Below are positions 26,947 through 35,168 of a stretch of 64,000 nucleotides of DNA, piece by piece. Position 1 is the first letter of the stretch. Each line of letters opens with the position of its first letter. Source of the stretch: Anaerolineales bacterium (lineage in GTDB: Bacteria; Chloroflexota; Anaerolineae; Aggregatilineales; UBA2796); contig JABTTZ010000001.1 of NCBI GenBank assembly GCA_015075625.1, forward strand, positions 1,116,001-1,180,000. The letters run 5' to 3'. Below the pieces are notes generated by a model that was not told the origin of the DNA, made no database searches, and saw nothing but the letters and a program-made list of their open reading frames with translations. A program made the position numbers and the translations under genes.

Positions 26947-28191
26947 TTATGAGGCGGGAGGGTGTTTCTTTTTGTAGGCGGTCAGAACAGGGAGTGATGC
27001 CGCCGCAAAGAGCGCCGCCACCAACAGCCCCACCGTTCCAAGCATGTACGGTCCAGCGGGACTCACCGCGTAGCTAGAGGGGACGGCAATCGGACCGACA
27101 ACGCGCCCCAATGCCTGTACGGATTGATTGCCGCCTTGTACCTTGCCTTGTTCTTGGGCGCTGACCGCGCTGGACATGAGTCCGGTGATGGCGGGGATGA
27201 TCAAGCCGTTCCCCACCGCGACGAAAATCGGACAGAAGTAGACCAAAAATTCGACCCGTAAAAGGATGGTGAACGAGGTGAGGGCAAAGCCGCCCGCTTG
27301 GATCACCAGTCCGGCAATGGCTAAGCGCCCTTCGCCAAAGCGGGGCAGCAAACGCCGGATGAGAACCCCCTGGGTGATGATCCCCATAACGCCGACAATG
27401 AAAAAAATCACGCTGGTTTGGCTGACATCCCACCGAAAGACATCTTTCAACATCTGTCCCAAGTTGGCTTGCAAGAGAGCAAAAGCAACCGCCCAAATGA
27501 ACACTGCCGTCAGCAGCAGGCGCGTTTGGGGCAGGGTGAGGGCGCTGAACAACTGGGTGAAGGGGTTTAGGCGGCGGGCTTCAACCTTCTGGCGTTTGCT
27601 TTGGGGGAGGCTTTCGGGCATGACAGACACGCCCCACACGGTATTCAACAGGGTTACGATTGCCGCAAAATAGACGGGCGATTCGTAGATGCCGGTGATC
27701 GAATAGAGCAGCCCGCCAAGCGCCGGACCGACGACGAACCCCAACCCGGAGACGGCCCCAATGACGCCGAAAAAGCGCGTGCGGTCTTTTGGCTCGGTAA
27801 TATCGGCGGCGAAGGCGTAAATGGCGGCGAGGTTGCCGCCCGTGATGCCGTCGATAATCCGCCCCAAAAAGAGGATTGCCAACGAGCCACCAATGCCAAA
27901 AATAAAGTAGCCAAAGGCAGACCCGACAAGGCTGATCAGCAAGACGGGGCGTCGCCCAAAGCGATCACTGAGCGCCCCCAACAAGGGGACGAAGAAAAAC
28001 TGAAAAAAGGCATAGGACGAAAACAACATGGCGATCACCGTCGCCTGATCGGGCGGGGCGACGTATTTCTGAACAATGAAGGGGTAGACCGGATTGATGA
28101 TCCCAATGCCGGCAAGGTTGAGAAAAGCGGTGATCAAGATGAAGGTTCGCGTGCTGGCAGTGAGGCGAATTTTGGGAAAACTGAGGGTCAT
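26947..28191 (-). CDS. MFS transporter, drug:H+ antiporter-like
   Basis: This 414-aa major facilitator has 12 hydrophobic spans. Motif A in loop 2-3 is GALSDRFGRRPVLLISLVGSAFGYFIFGIG, followed by FLGRIIDGITGGNLAAIYAFAADITEPKDRTRFFGVIGAVSGLGFVVGPALGG, which matches the motif C-type antiporter signature (GxxxGPxxGG) of TetA/DHA1 exporters. The central loop is about residues 185-215. It probably exports small molecules such as antibiotics, but the substrate is not predictable. The ATG at 28191 begins a short polar N-terminus before span 1. Confidence 0.92.
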   Translation of the reverse strand: MTLSFPKIRLTASTRTFILITAFLNLAGIGIINPVYPFIVQKYVAPPDQATVIAMLFSSYAFFQFFFVPLLGALSDRFGRRPVLLISLVGSAFGYFIFGIGGSLAILFLGRIIDGITGGNLAAIYAFAADITEPKDRTRFFGVIGAVSGLGFVVGPALGGLLYSITGIYESPVYFAAIVTLLNTVWGVSVMPESLPQSKRQKVEARRLNPFTQLFSALTLPQTRLLLTAVFIWAVAFALLQANLGQMLKDVFRWDVSQTSVIFFIVGVMGIITQGVLIRRLLPRFGEGRLAIAGLVIQAGGFALTSFTILLRVEFLVYFCPIFVAVGNGLIIPAITGLMSSAVSAQEQGKVQGGNQSVQALGRVVGPIAVPSSYAVSPAGPYMLGTVGLLVAALFAAASLPVLTAYKKKHPPAS

Positions 28192-28500
28192 GAAGAAAGC
28201 CTATGTGTTGGTAATTATTGGCATGTACAAGCGCATTGAGCCGGCGAAATTCCAAGAACCATCGTTAACCCCAACGGGCTAACCTTAGTGCCTATCGGCA
28301 AATTCAGGTTTGGTTTGTAATCAGGGCAGTGCTAAGAAAGATACCTTTGGCAAGCACCGCACCCTGAATGCCATCAACAATAGGGGGATGAAGGTTTGCC
28401 CTAAACGTTACCTGTAATTTACGGATAGACCCTTAGGTGAAAGATGAACGCCCACTCTACCGCTGTAAGACTGAATCCCACAAGAGCCTAGCATGATTGG
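28192..28500. other. Divergent intergenic region with a 30-bp dispersed motif
   Basis: No gene is seen between the MFS start and the FHA promoter. Bases 28291-28320 match the reverse complement of 969-998 at 28 of 30 positions. The rest shows no clear hairpin or conserved box. Confidence 0.6.
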
Positions 28501-28529
28501 TTGGTTTTCGCACCGTTCTGGGCTAGACT
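28501..28529 (+). promoter_or_regulatory. Promoter for the FHA gene
   Basis: TTGGTT (28501-28506) and TAGACT (28524-28529) are spaced by 17 bp. The same TAGACT -10 with a 17-bp spacer occurs at 49956-49984 and 60527-60555. Confidence 0.55.
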
Positions 28530-28573
28530 AGGGATGTAGATTGCCATCGTATGTGATTGGACGACGGGACACT

Positions 28574-29089
28574 ATGCAGAAATGCCCCAATTGTAAACAT
28601 GATAATCGTCTGGGCGTGGTGTTTTGCGAGAACTGCGGGACAAGTCTGATTGGTGCAGCACCGCTTGGGACAAAAACCTTTGAGAGCAAGGCGCTTTCCA
28701 TGATGGCAGAGACGACCCTTCACTTGGGGTCGGATGTCTTTATGGTGGGGATGCTTTTGAAGATTGTGGTCGATAATGCCACCTCCCTGCTGCTGAAATT
28801 TGACCGCGAGCTTGTCTTTGGGCGGAAAGACCCCGCCACCGGGACGATGCCTGATGTAGACCTGACGCCCTTTGCTGGCTTTCGGATGGGCGTTAGCCGT
28901 CGTCATGCGATCATCCGCCATACGCCGGACAACCGCCTTGACTTGTGGGACATGGGCAGCAGCAACGGAACGTTTCTGAACGGGACACGTCTCACGCCGC
29001 ACCGTCCGTTTCGCTTGCACGATGGCGATCAAATACGCTTGGCGCAAATGCCTATCCAAATTTATTTTCAACCCGCCGCCACAAGCTAA
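28574..29089 (+). CDS. Zinc-ribbon + FHA domain protein
   Basis: The product is 171 aa from the ATG at 28574; the frame is open to 28541 but homology starts at MQKCPNC. Residues 1-25 are a double-CxxC zinc ribbon (CPNC...CENC). Residues about 80-160 are a forkhead-associated domain that binds phosphothreonine peptides: FDRELVFGRKDP, then VSRRHAIIRH and the loop DMGSSNGTFLNGTRL, carrying the conserved SxxH and N residues. Such proteins read the output of Hanks-type kinases, and one is encoded at 10769-15895. A link between the two is inference only. A promoter lies at 28501-28529. Confidence 0.92.
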   Translation: MQKCPNCKHDNRLGVVFCENCGTSLIGAAPLGTKTFESKALSMMAETTLHLGSDVFMVGMLLKIVVDNATSLLLKFDRELVFGRKDPATGTMPDVDLTPFAGFRMGVSRRHAIIRHTPDNRLDLWDMGSSNGTFLNGTRLTPHRPFRLHDGDQIRLAQMPIQIYFQPAATS

Positions 29090-29134
29090 CATCGAAAGAC
29101 ACACATTGAACCTCTTGAAGGCGCTATGATTGAT

Positions 29135-29275
29135 AGAGGGGTTACGCCGTTGCCCTCACCTCCTCTCCCCCTGTGGGAGAAAGGGAAAAGAGGTGTTGAG
29201 AGGGTTTCCCCCTCAACTTCCCCCTTTTGATGAACGAGGGGGTAATCGTGTCTAACGGCGTAAGTCCTATGATTA
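29135..29275. repeat. Dispersed hairpin repeat
   Basis: A diverged copy of the 26765 unit: GTTACGCCGTTGCC on the left, a TTGAGAGGGTTTCCCCCTCAA hairpin (about 29195-29216), and CTAACGGCGTAAG on the right, so the outer arms are again inverted. Confidence 0.55.
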
Positions 29276-29323
29276 TCTTTCTCTAGTTTGAGGACGAACT
29301 CATCTCAAAGGAGTCTGGAAGCT

Positions 29324-30739
29324 ATGCCTAAACGAGTAATTTTGATGGTGGCTCTGACACTGGTGTTCATTTTTTCCAGTGTTTCGGCGCATCTCGTCGC
29401 TGCCCAAGTACCAAGTTTTAGCCCGCGTGTCTTGGCGTGGAATCCGAATACGGCGGAATTTGCCTTCTATGGTGAAAACGGCGCGTTTGCCCTCGTCACC
29501 ACGGCTGCCTCGCCGCGTGCATTGGCAGTCCCCTGCTTGCGCTTTGGCGATAACCTGATTTACCACCTCGGCGCAGATGCCAGCGCCCCCCAAACGGTGG
29601 TCAACCTGATCACCGGCGCCGTTGTCCCCTTGGGGGATAATCACGGGGCTGCCTGCACGGTGAATGGCTTCATCCAAGTCAGCCCCTTTGGGGGATGGTT
29701 GGGCGTCCTGCGGCTCAACGCCGACGCGCTCAAACTGCCCTTCACGGTAGGACGGCTCGATATTTTGAATCCTGTTGATGGCAGCAACCAACACAGCACC
29801 ACCGATGTCACCGCCTACAAACTCTACAACGATGGGGCGCTCATGTTGCAATTCTTTGCCAATAGCGATGGCGACGCGAACGCCGCCGATTTGCGCTGGT
29901 GGGATGGGGCAAGCGAGCGCCTCATTGAGCAGGACATTCGCCCTCTTGAAAACTGCGTTTTCACCAGTGGGCGCGTTGTGCGGGCGGGCGATGGTGTCTT
30001 TACCTTGTTTGGCGAGAAGTGTGAAGGCAAAGGGACATCCTGGCGCTTGATGCGTTCAGCCTTTACGGGCGGCAACAGCACGAATATTGCGCAAGGGAAA
30101 GCCGGCGGGGCGTACTTCCCCACCGTGGCAACCAGTGATATTTTCGTCCTTCCGGGCGAAAGCGCCTTGTTGTTGGTTGTCCCCAACGGCTTGAACTTGG
30201 AGATCGCTGATCTTGTCCGCGTCAACCTGAGCGATGGGGTGGTCACCACCGCCGCCACGTTTGTTGTCACGGATCGGCATCCGGTGCAGCCGCGCCGTTT
30301 CCTCTTTAGCCCCGATGGAAAGACGCTCGCCTTCATCACCCGCACGGGCAGCGGCGCGGAGACGCTCTACACCCTGCGCCTTGATGGGGCAGCCGAACCC
30401 GCCAAGATCGTCGGCGGCAACCGCAGTGATCGGATCAACGGCGTGGCATGGTCGGGCGATGGATCGCGCATTTACTATGCGACAACGGGCGATTCCAACT
30501 CCATCAGCTACCTTGACCTCGCCAGCGGACAGCGGCGGCTGCTTGTGCGCGGTGTGTTTCAGGGCTTTGCCGTCTCTGCCGATGGGACGTTGATCGTCAC
30601 CGCCAAAGAAAACAAGATCGATAACAAGGACATTCGCAGCAACTTGATTCTCGTCAATGTTGCCGAACAGCGCGAGACAGTCTTGGTGGAGGGACAGAAA
30701 GAAGGGCTTGCCCTGCTGCCCTTTGCCGTCGCTCGGTAA
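29324..30739 (+). CDS. Secreted beta-propeller protein of unknown function
   Basis: The product is 471 aa from the ATG at 29324, chosen because AAAGGAG (29307-29313) lies 10 nt upstream. Residues 1-27 are a Sec signal peptide (ILMVALTLVFIFSSVSAHLVAAQ) with a likely cleavage after AQ. The rest shows repeated propeller-like strands with SPDGKTLAFITRTGSGAETLYTL and WSGDGSRIYYATTGDSNSISYLDLASG, the TolB/WD40-like pattern. No catalytic motif is visible. It is probably extracellular or at the cell surface. The region after its stop to 30860 holds a C-rich repeat and no gene. Confidence 0.82.
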   Translation: MPKRVILMVALTLVFIFSSVSAHLVAAQVPSFSPRVLAWNPNTAEFAFYGENGAFALVTTAASPRALAVPCLRFGDNLIYHLGADASAPQTVVNLITGAVVPLGDNHGAACTVNGFIQVSPFGGWLGVLRLNADALKLPFTVGRLDILNPVDGSNQHSTTDVTAYKLYNDGALMLQFFANSDGDANAADLRWWDGASERLIEQDIRPLENCVFTSGRVVRAGDGVFTLFGEKCEGKGTSWRLMRSAFTGGNSTNIAQGKAGGAYFPTVATSDIFVLPGESALLLVVPNGLNLEIADLVRVNLSDGVVTTAATFVVTDRHPVQPRRFLFSPDGKTLAFITRTGSGAETLYTLRLDGAAEPAKIVGGNRSDRINGVAWSGDGSRIYYATTGDSNSISYLDLASGQRRLLVRGVFQGFAVSADGTLIVTAKENKIDNKDIRSNLILVNVAEQRETVLVEGQKEGLALLPFAVAR

Positions 30740-30864
30740 AGGGATTGTGCGGGCAGAGGGGAAGAACCCCTTCCCCCCTGCCCCCGTACACAAGAGTGGG
30801 CGCCCTCTGGAAGCGTCCCAACAGCCCATGAAGATGGTCAAGGTGACAACCGATAAGGATGGTT

Positions 30865-31533
30865 ATGCCCGTCAAAATTGCCCCTTCTTTGCTTGCCGCC
30901 GATTTCACTCGCCTTGCCGAGGACATTCAGGCGGTGGCTGATTCCGGCGCAGATATGCTCCATCTCGATGTGATGGACGGGCGTTTTGTCCCAAATCTCA
31001 CCTTTGGGATGCCCATCGTGGCGGCGGCGCGGCGCTTGACGACGCTCCCCCTTGACACCCACCTGATGATTGTTGAGCCAGAGCGTTACATTGGGGCGTT
31101 TGTCCGCGCTGGGGCAACGATGCTCACCGTCCATGTGGAAGCCTGCCCCCATTTGCATCGTGTTATTCAAGAGATCAAAGAGGCGGGGATACAGGTCGGC
31201 GTCGCCTTGAATCCACATACCCCTTTTGAGATGATCCGCGAGGCGCTGCCCGATGTGGATCGCATCTTGGTGATGACCGTCAATCCAGGCTTTGGGGGAC
31301 AGCGTTTTATCCCCACCATGCTGACCAAGATCAATCAGATTTGGCGGGCGGTGCAGCCCATGCAGATGGAAGGGCGGCACATTGAAATCGCCGTTGATGG
31401 GGGCATTGATCCGCTTACAGCGGGGCAGGTCGTCCGCGCCGGCGCCGATGTGTTGATCGCCGGACATGCCATTTTTGGCGCATCGGAAGGCATTGTGGCG
31501 GGCGTCCGCGCCTTACGCGCCGCCGCCGAATAG
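30865..31533 (+). CDS. rpe: Ribulose-phosphate 3-epimerase
   Basis: This 222-aa TIM-barrel enzyme interconverts ribulose-5-phosphate and xylulose-5-phosphate in the pentose phosphate pathway. The motifs are complete: VKIAPSLLAADFTRLAEDI with the first Ser/Asp, MLHLDVMDGRFVPNLTFG (metal His and catalytic Asp), DTHLMIVEPERYI, VEACPHLHRVIQEIK, VNPGFGGQRFIPTMLTKI and AVDGGIDPLTAGQVVRAGADVLIAGHAIFG. The ATG at 30865 is favoured because AAGG lies 6-10 nt upstream; an ATG two codons earlier would overlap that site. Confidence 0.96.
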   Translation: MPVKIAPSLLAADFTRLAEDIQAVADSGADMLHLDVMDGRFVPNLTFGMPIVAAARRLTTLPLDTHLMIVEPERYIGAFVRAGATMLTVHVEACPHLHRVIQEIKEAGIQVGVALNPHTPFEMIREALPDVDRILVMTVNPGFGGQRFIPTMLTKINQIWRAVQPMQMEGRHIEIAVDGGIDPLTAGQVVRAGADVLIAGHAIFGASEGIVAGVRALRAAAE

Positions 31534-31539
31534 GGCGGG

Positions 31540-31737
31540 GTAGGGCGCGGACGCCCGCGCTAGGAATAGTCACCCCTACGGGGCTTGAATACAAAATGGC
31601 TTGCTTTTCAAACCCCGTAGGGGGGGTTGGTCTCAGCCCGATGGTTTACCGTCGGGCGCAGCCGGACGCCAGAGAGGGCGTCCCTACGGGGGTGCGGGGG
31701 AACAAATGACGCGGACGACCACACGGTGGCGCCGCTA
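31540..31737. repeat. REP-like repeat cluster ending on the LCP stop codon
   Basis: It contains GTAGGGCGCGGACGCCCGCG, a CACCCCTACGGGGCTTGAA arm whose inverted partner is TTTCAAACCCCGTAGGGG, and a GGACGCC...GGCGTCC pair near 31660-31685. It ends in a CACACGGTGGCGCCGCTAC edge related to 43700-43735. The CTA at 31735-31737 is the TAG stop of the LCP gene. Confidence 0.75.
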
Positions 31738-33105
31738 CTCGCCGCTGTAATTTGCCCCGAAAACCTCTACCAGAAGCCTACCAAGCGCCGCCCGATTAGG
31801 GACGAGGACTTCCGCCCCGCTCCACATCACATCAGTCACATAGCGAAAATCGATCACCCCCTGCCGGATCGTCTGAATGTCTTTGACATAGAGCAAAAGG
31901 CGGACGATCTGCTCCAAACTCAGCCCACTTTTGAGGTGCTTATCTAGGGACGCCCATAATGAGGGCGCTTGGAGAATGAGGTTTGGGATCAAGCCCTCGC
32001 TGAGGATGCGCTGGCGGAGCGCCATGATCACTTCTTGCTGCCGCCGCGCCCGATGAATATCCGTTGAGCCGTGCCGCGTGCGGGCATATTTGAGCGCCAT
32101 CGCCCCATCCATGATCTGCCACCCCGCCTGAATTGAGAGCGGATCATAGCCACCGTACATATCGGGGTAGAGCGGATCGTAAATGGACTCGGCAGCGGTG
32201 ATCGGCACACCCCCAACGGCATCAATCAGGGTGGTGATCGCCTCAAAATCATAGACGACGTAATCGTGAATGCGCACACCGAGGTTGTACTGGACGGTCT
32301 GCATCGCCAAAAGTCCGCCGTACCCTGGGCGGGCGAGTTCGCCCAGAAAGTAGGCGGTGTTCACCTTTTGCAAGCCGTAGGCGTTGGTGACGACGGTGTT
32401 TTGGGGGATTTCCACGTAGAGATCGCGGGGGATGCTCAACATGCCCACGCTCTGCGTGAGGGGATCGATGCTGACCAAAATCATCGAATCGGTGCGGAAG
32501 GCTGTCCCCTTGTCGTTGGGGCGCTTGTCGATTCCCAACATAAGAACGGTGAAGCGTGCCTGTCCATCCCACGCCTGAAGGTCAACCCCAAGCGGGACAA
32601 GCGTCGGCTGGTTGGGGTCAAACACACCGGAGGGCTGGCTTGCCGAGGGGAGCGCAGCAGCATAGGTGGGAATAGTCAGCGTGGGCGTGGGCGGTTGGTT
32701 CGCCGCCGAAGACACGCCCTCGCGGTTGGCAATGACGCGCAAGGTAATAACACCCAAAACACCCGCCATGACCGTTACGGCAAAGGCGATGAGGGCAAGC
32801 ATTGCCCATGTCATGCCATCGCGCCGGAAGCGCACGGGAGAGCGCCGCTGCCCCCTCACTGGGCGTTGTGGGGGGTGCGGTGGGGGTGGCGTCTGGGCAA
32901 GCATGTAGGGCGTTTGCGTCAACGACGATTTCGCCAATTTGGGCAGGGAGGATGCCCGCATAACAGCAGGCATAGGGATGGTCGGGAGATCGCCATCATG
33001 GGTGGGCTGGTCGGCGGCGTAATCGGCAGTGTGTTTGGTTGAGTGGTCGCCATGGGGGGCGTCCTCAAACCCCAAAATGTCGTCCTGATCTACGATGTTC
33101 GGCAT
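31735..33105 (-). CDS. LytR-CpsA-Psr (LCP) family cell-envelope protein
   Basis: The product is 456 aa. A Pro-rich cytosolic tail (residues 1-90, with PPPPHPPQRP) precedes one membrane span (about 98-122, MLALIAFAVTVMAGVLGVITLRV), then the extracellular LCP domain from about residue 180: RFTVLMLGIDKRPNDKGTAFRTDSMILVSIDPLTQSVGMLSIPRDLYVEIP, VYDFEAITTLIDAVGGVPI, MDGAMALKYARTRHGSTDIHRARRQQEVI. The conserved Arg and Asp residues that bind polyprenyl pyrophosphate are present. Family members transfer glycopolymers from undecaprenyl carrier onto peptidoglycan. TAGGAA lies before the ATG. Confidence 0.95.
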   Translation of the reverse strand: MPNIVDQDDILGFEDAPHGDHSTKHTADYAADQPTHDGDLPTIPMPAVMRASSLPKLAKSSLTQTPYMLAQTPPPPHPPQRPVRGQRRSPVRFRRDGMTWAMLALIAFAVTVMAGVLGVITLRVIANREGVSSAANQPPTPTLTIPTYAAALPSASQPSGVFDPNQPTLVPLGVDLQAWDGQARFTVLMLGIDKRPNDKGTAFRTDSMILVSIDPLTQSVGMLSIPRDLYVEIPQNTVVTNAYGLQKVNTAYFLGELARPGYGGLLAMQTVQYNLGVRIHDYVVYDFEAITTLIDAVGGVPITAAESIYDPLYPDMYGGYDPLSIQAGWQIMDGAMALKYARTRHGSTDIHRARRQQEVIMALRQRILSEGLIPNLILQAPSLWASLDKHLKSGLSLEQIVRLLLYVKDIQTIRQGVIDFRYVTDVMWSGAEVLVPNRAALGRLLVEVFGANYSGE

Positions 33106-33231
33106 GTGTTCCTAAAGGCTAGGCTGCAAGTTATCTCTCTCGTGATCAATTGTACGCTATCCCATGCAACGTGAAGGCAACGCCTTACCCACGCTTTCGT
33201 CTCTTTCGCCCCTTTTGCCCTTTTCGCCCCT

Positions 33232-33260
33232 TTTGCTCTTTACGCCTTTACGGGTATAGT
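33232..33260 (+). promoter_or_regulatory. Candidate promoter for the TDH-like SDR gene
   Basis: TTTGCT (33232-33237) and TATAGT (33255-33260) are separated by 17 bp, about 60 nt before the ATG at 33326, inside a pyrimidine-rich stretch. Confidence 0.45.
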
Positions 33261-33325
33261 GTTGCCCCAAGTTCCTCAAAAAATCGCGTTTGTGCGTTCT
33301 TTTTGCACCCTCTGGAGTCACTTTT

Positions 33326-34348
33326 ATGTCGCAGCGCACGATTTTAATCACTGGCGCGAATGGCGAGATCGGTCATGGGCTGATCGCTTATCTTGCCGAA
33401 CACACCCGCGCCCGTATTGTCGCCCTTGACCTTCACCCGTTGGACGAATCACTTTACGGAAAGGTCTACCGGACGGTGATCGGTGATATCACCGAGATGA
33501 ACGTCCTCGAAAGCCTGTCTACGGGCTTTGATTTCGACACGATTTTTCATCTTGCCGCCTTGCTCTCCACCCGTTCCGAGCGGCAGCCGACGCTTGCCCA
33601 CCGTGTCAATGTGAACGGGACGCTGAACATGCTGGAAATTGCCGTGATTCAGTCGCGCCTTCAGGGGCATCGGGTGAAGGTTGTCTATCCCAGTTCCATC
33701 GCCGTGTATGGCGTCCCAAATTTGGCAAGCAAAGCGGCAGCGGGCAAAGTGACCGAGGATCAATTTCCCACGCCGCGCACGATGTACGGGGTGAACAAGC
33801 TCTATACCGAGCAGTTGGGGCGCTACTACACACAGCACTACCGCCAGTTGGACGCCGACGAACGCTTTGAGCATGTTGATTTTCGCTGCATCCGTTTTCC
33901 GGGCGTTATCAGCGCCTATACGCTGCCCACCGGTGGAACGAGCGACTACGCGCCAGAGATGCTCCACAGCGCGGCACAGGGGAAGCCCTACAGCTGCTTT
34001 GTGCGGGAGGATACGCGCATCCCCTTCATGGTCATGCCCGATGCGGTCAACGCGATTATGACCTTAGAGAGCGCCCCCTACGAGCGGCTGACCCGCCAAG
34101 TCTATAACATCGGCGCGTTCAACCCCTCTGCTGCCGAGTTTTGGGGACGCACGCAAGCCGCCTTCCCCAACGCAGCAATCACCTTTCAGCCGGATGCGAA
34201 ACGCCAAGCGATTGTCGATTCGTGGCCCCTCGATGTGGACGATTCCGCCGCCCGCAACGATTGGGGATGGTCGCCCGACTACAATCTTGAGCGGGCATTT
34301 GAGGACTATTTGATTCCGAACATCCGCCAGCGCTACGCGGGGGGCTGA
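33326..34348 (+). CDS. NAD-dependent SDR, L-threonine dehydrogenase-like
   Basis: The product is 340 aa from the ATG at 33326, with TGGAG 8 nt upstream. It is an extended short-chain dehydrogenase/epimerase: the NAD-binding loop ILITGANGEIGHGL at residues 5-18, DLH for the acidic ribose-binding position, FHLAALLSTRSERQP, VYPSSIAVYG with the catalytic Ser, and YGVNKLYTE with Tyr-x3-Lys. The C-terminal segment FPGVISAYTLPTGGTSDYAPEMLHSAAQGKPYSCFVREDTRIPFMVMPDAVNAI closely fits SDR-type L-threonine 3-dehydrogenases rather than UDP-sugar epimerases. A 2-amino-3-ketobutyrate CoA ligase gene (kbl), the usual partner, is not next to it. Confidence 0.82.
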   Translation: MSQRTILITGANGEIGHGLIAYLAEHTRARIVALDLHPLDESLYGKVYRTVIGDITEMNVLESLSTGFDFDTIFHLAALLSTRSERQPTLAHRVNVNGTLNMLEIAVIQSRLQGHRVKVVYPSSIAVYGVPNLASKAAAGKVTEDQFPTPRTMYGVNKLYTEQLGRYYTQHYRQLDADERFEHVDFRCIRFPGVISAYTLPTGGTSDYAPEMLHSAAQGKPYSCFVREDTRIPFMVMPDAVNAIMTLESAPYERLTRQVYNIGAFNPSAAEFWGRTQAAFPNAAITFQPDAKRQAIVDSWPLDVDDSAARNDWGWSPDYNLERAFEDYLIPNIRQRYAGG

Positions 34349-34448
34349 TCCCGCCGCTAAAAGGCGTGTCCGCAATTAGAAAAAGGAACATCTGCCAAGA
34401 AGGGTATCCCTCAAAAGAGACCAACTTGGCGGTGTTGATGTTTTTGGG

Positions 34449-35168
34449 TCAGAACCCCTTTTCCTGTAGACAGGGCGCGGGGCGTGGTGGGAGTCGGGTG
34501 GACGCCCCCTGTAGGATCACCGTCACCTCGCCGCGTGGGGGCGTCGCCGTGTAGTGATCGATCACCGCGCTGAGCGTCCCCCGTTGGAATTCCTCGTAAA
34601 ATTTGGTCACCTCAAGGGCGACACAGACGGGGCGATCCCCTAAAACAGCGCGTGCTGCTCGCAGCGTCTCCACCACGCGGTTCGGACTTTCGTAGAAAAC
34701 CAGCACTTCGGAGTACTCTGCCAGCGCCGCAAAAAACGCCCGCAGTTTCCCTTCGCGGCGCGGCGGAAAGCCCAAAAACAGCCACGCCGAAGGATCAAAG
34801 CCAGAGGCTAGCAGGGCGGTGAAGGCGGCATTTGCCCCCGGCAAGACGACCACGCGGACGCCTTGCTGTAAAGCTGCGCCGATCAATTCGTAGCCCGGAT
34901 CAGCGATCCCCGGTGTGCCGGCGTCGCTGATCAAGGCGACATCGCCTCGTTCCAACGCCGCCAGCAGCGTGGTGATCTTCCCTTCCGGGCTGAATTCGTG
35001 AAAACTCGTTGTGGGGGTGGTGATCGCGTAGTGATCGAGCAGCTTTCGGCTGTGACGGGTATCTTCAGCGGCGATCAGCACACAGCCTTTCAGCACGCGC
35101 ACCGCCCGCACGGTCATATCTTCCAAATTGCCGATAGGCGTTGGTACAATGTAGAGCGTGTTCATCAT
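34449..35168 (-). CDS. rsmI: 16S rRNA 2'-O-ribose C1402 methyltransferase
   Basis: This 239-aa enzyme is an SPOUT-like/tetrapyrrole-methylase fold enzyme that 2'-O-methylates C1402 in helix 44 of 16S rRNA. The family signature is strong: MNTLYIVPTPIGNLEDMTVRAVRVLKGC, AAEDTRHSRKLL, SDAGTPGIADPGYEL, LPGANAAFTALLASG and LFLGFPPRREGKLRAFF, then FYESPNRVVETLRA. It is shorter than the usual length of about 285 aa because the C-terminal extension is missing. The start is one of two adjacent ATGs at 35168/35165; the longer frame to 35372 runs antisense to the neighbour and is rejected. The 5' end overlaps the divergent FmrO-type methyltransferase gene by 2 bp. Confidence 0.93.
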   Translation of the reverse strand: MMNTLYIVPTPIGNLEDMTVRAVRVLKGCVLIAAEDTRHSRKLLDHYAITTPTTSFHEFSPEGKITTLLAALERGDVALISDAGTPGIADPGYELIGAALQQGVRVVVLPGANAAFTALLASGFDPSAWLFLGFPPRREGKLRAFFAALAEYSEVLVFYESPNRVVETLRAARAVLGDRPVCVALEVTKFYEEFQRGTLSAVIDHYTATPPRGEVTVILQGASTRLPPRPAPCLQEKGF

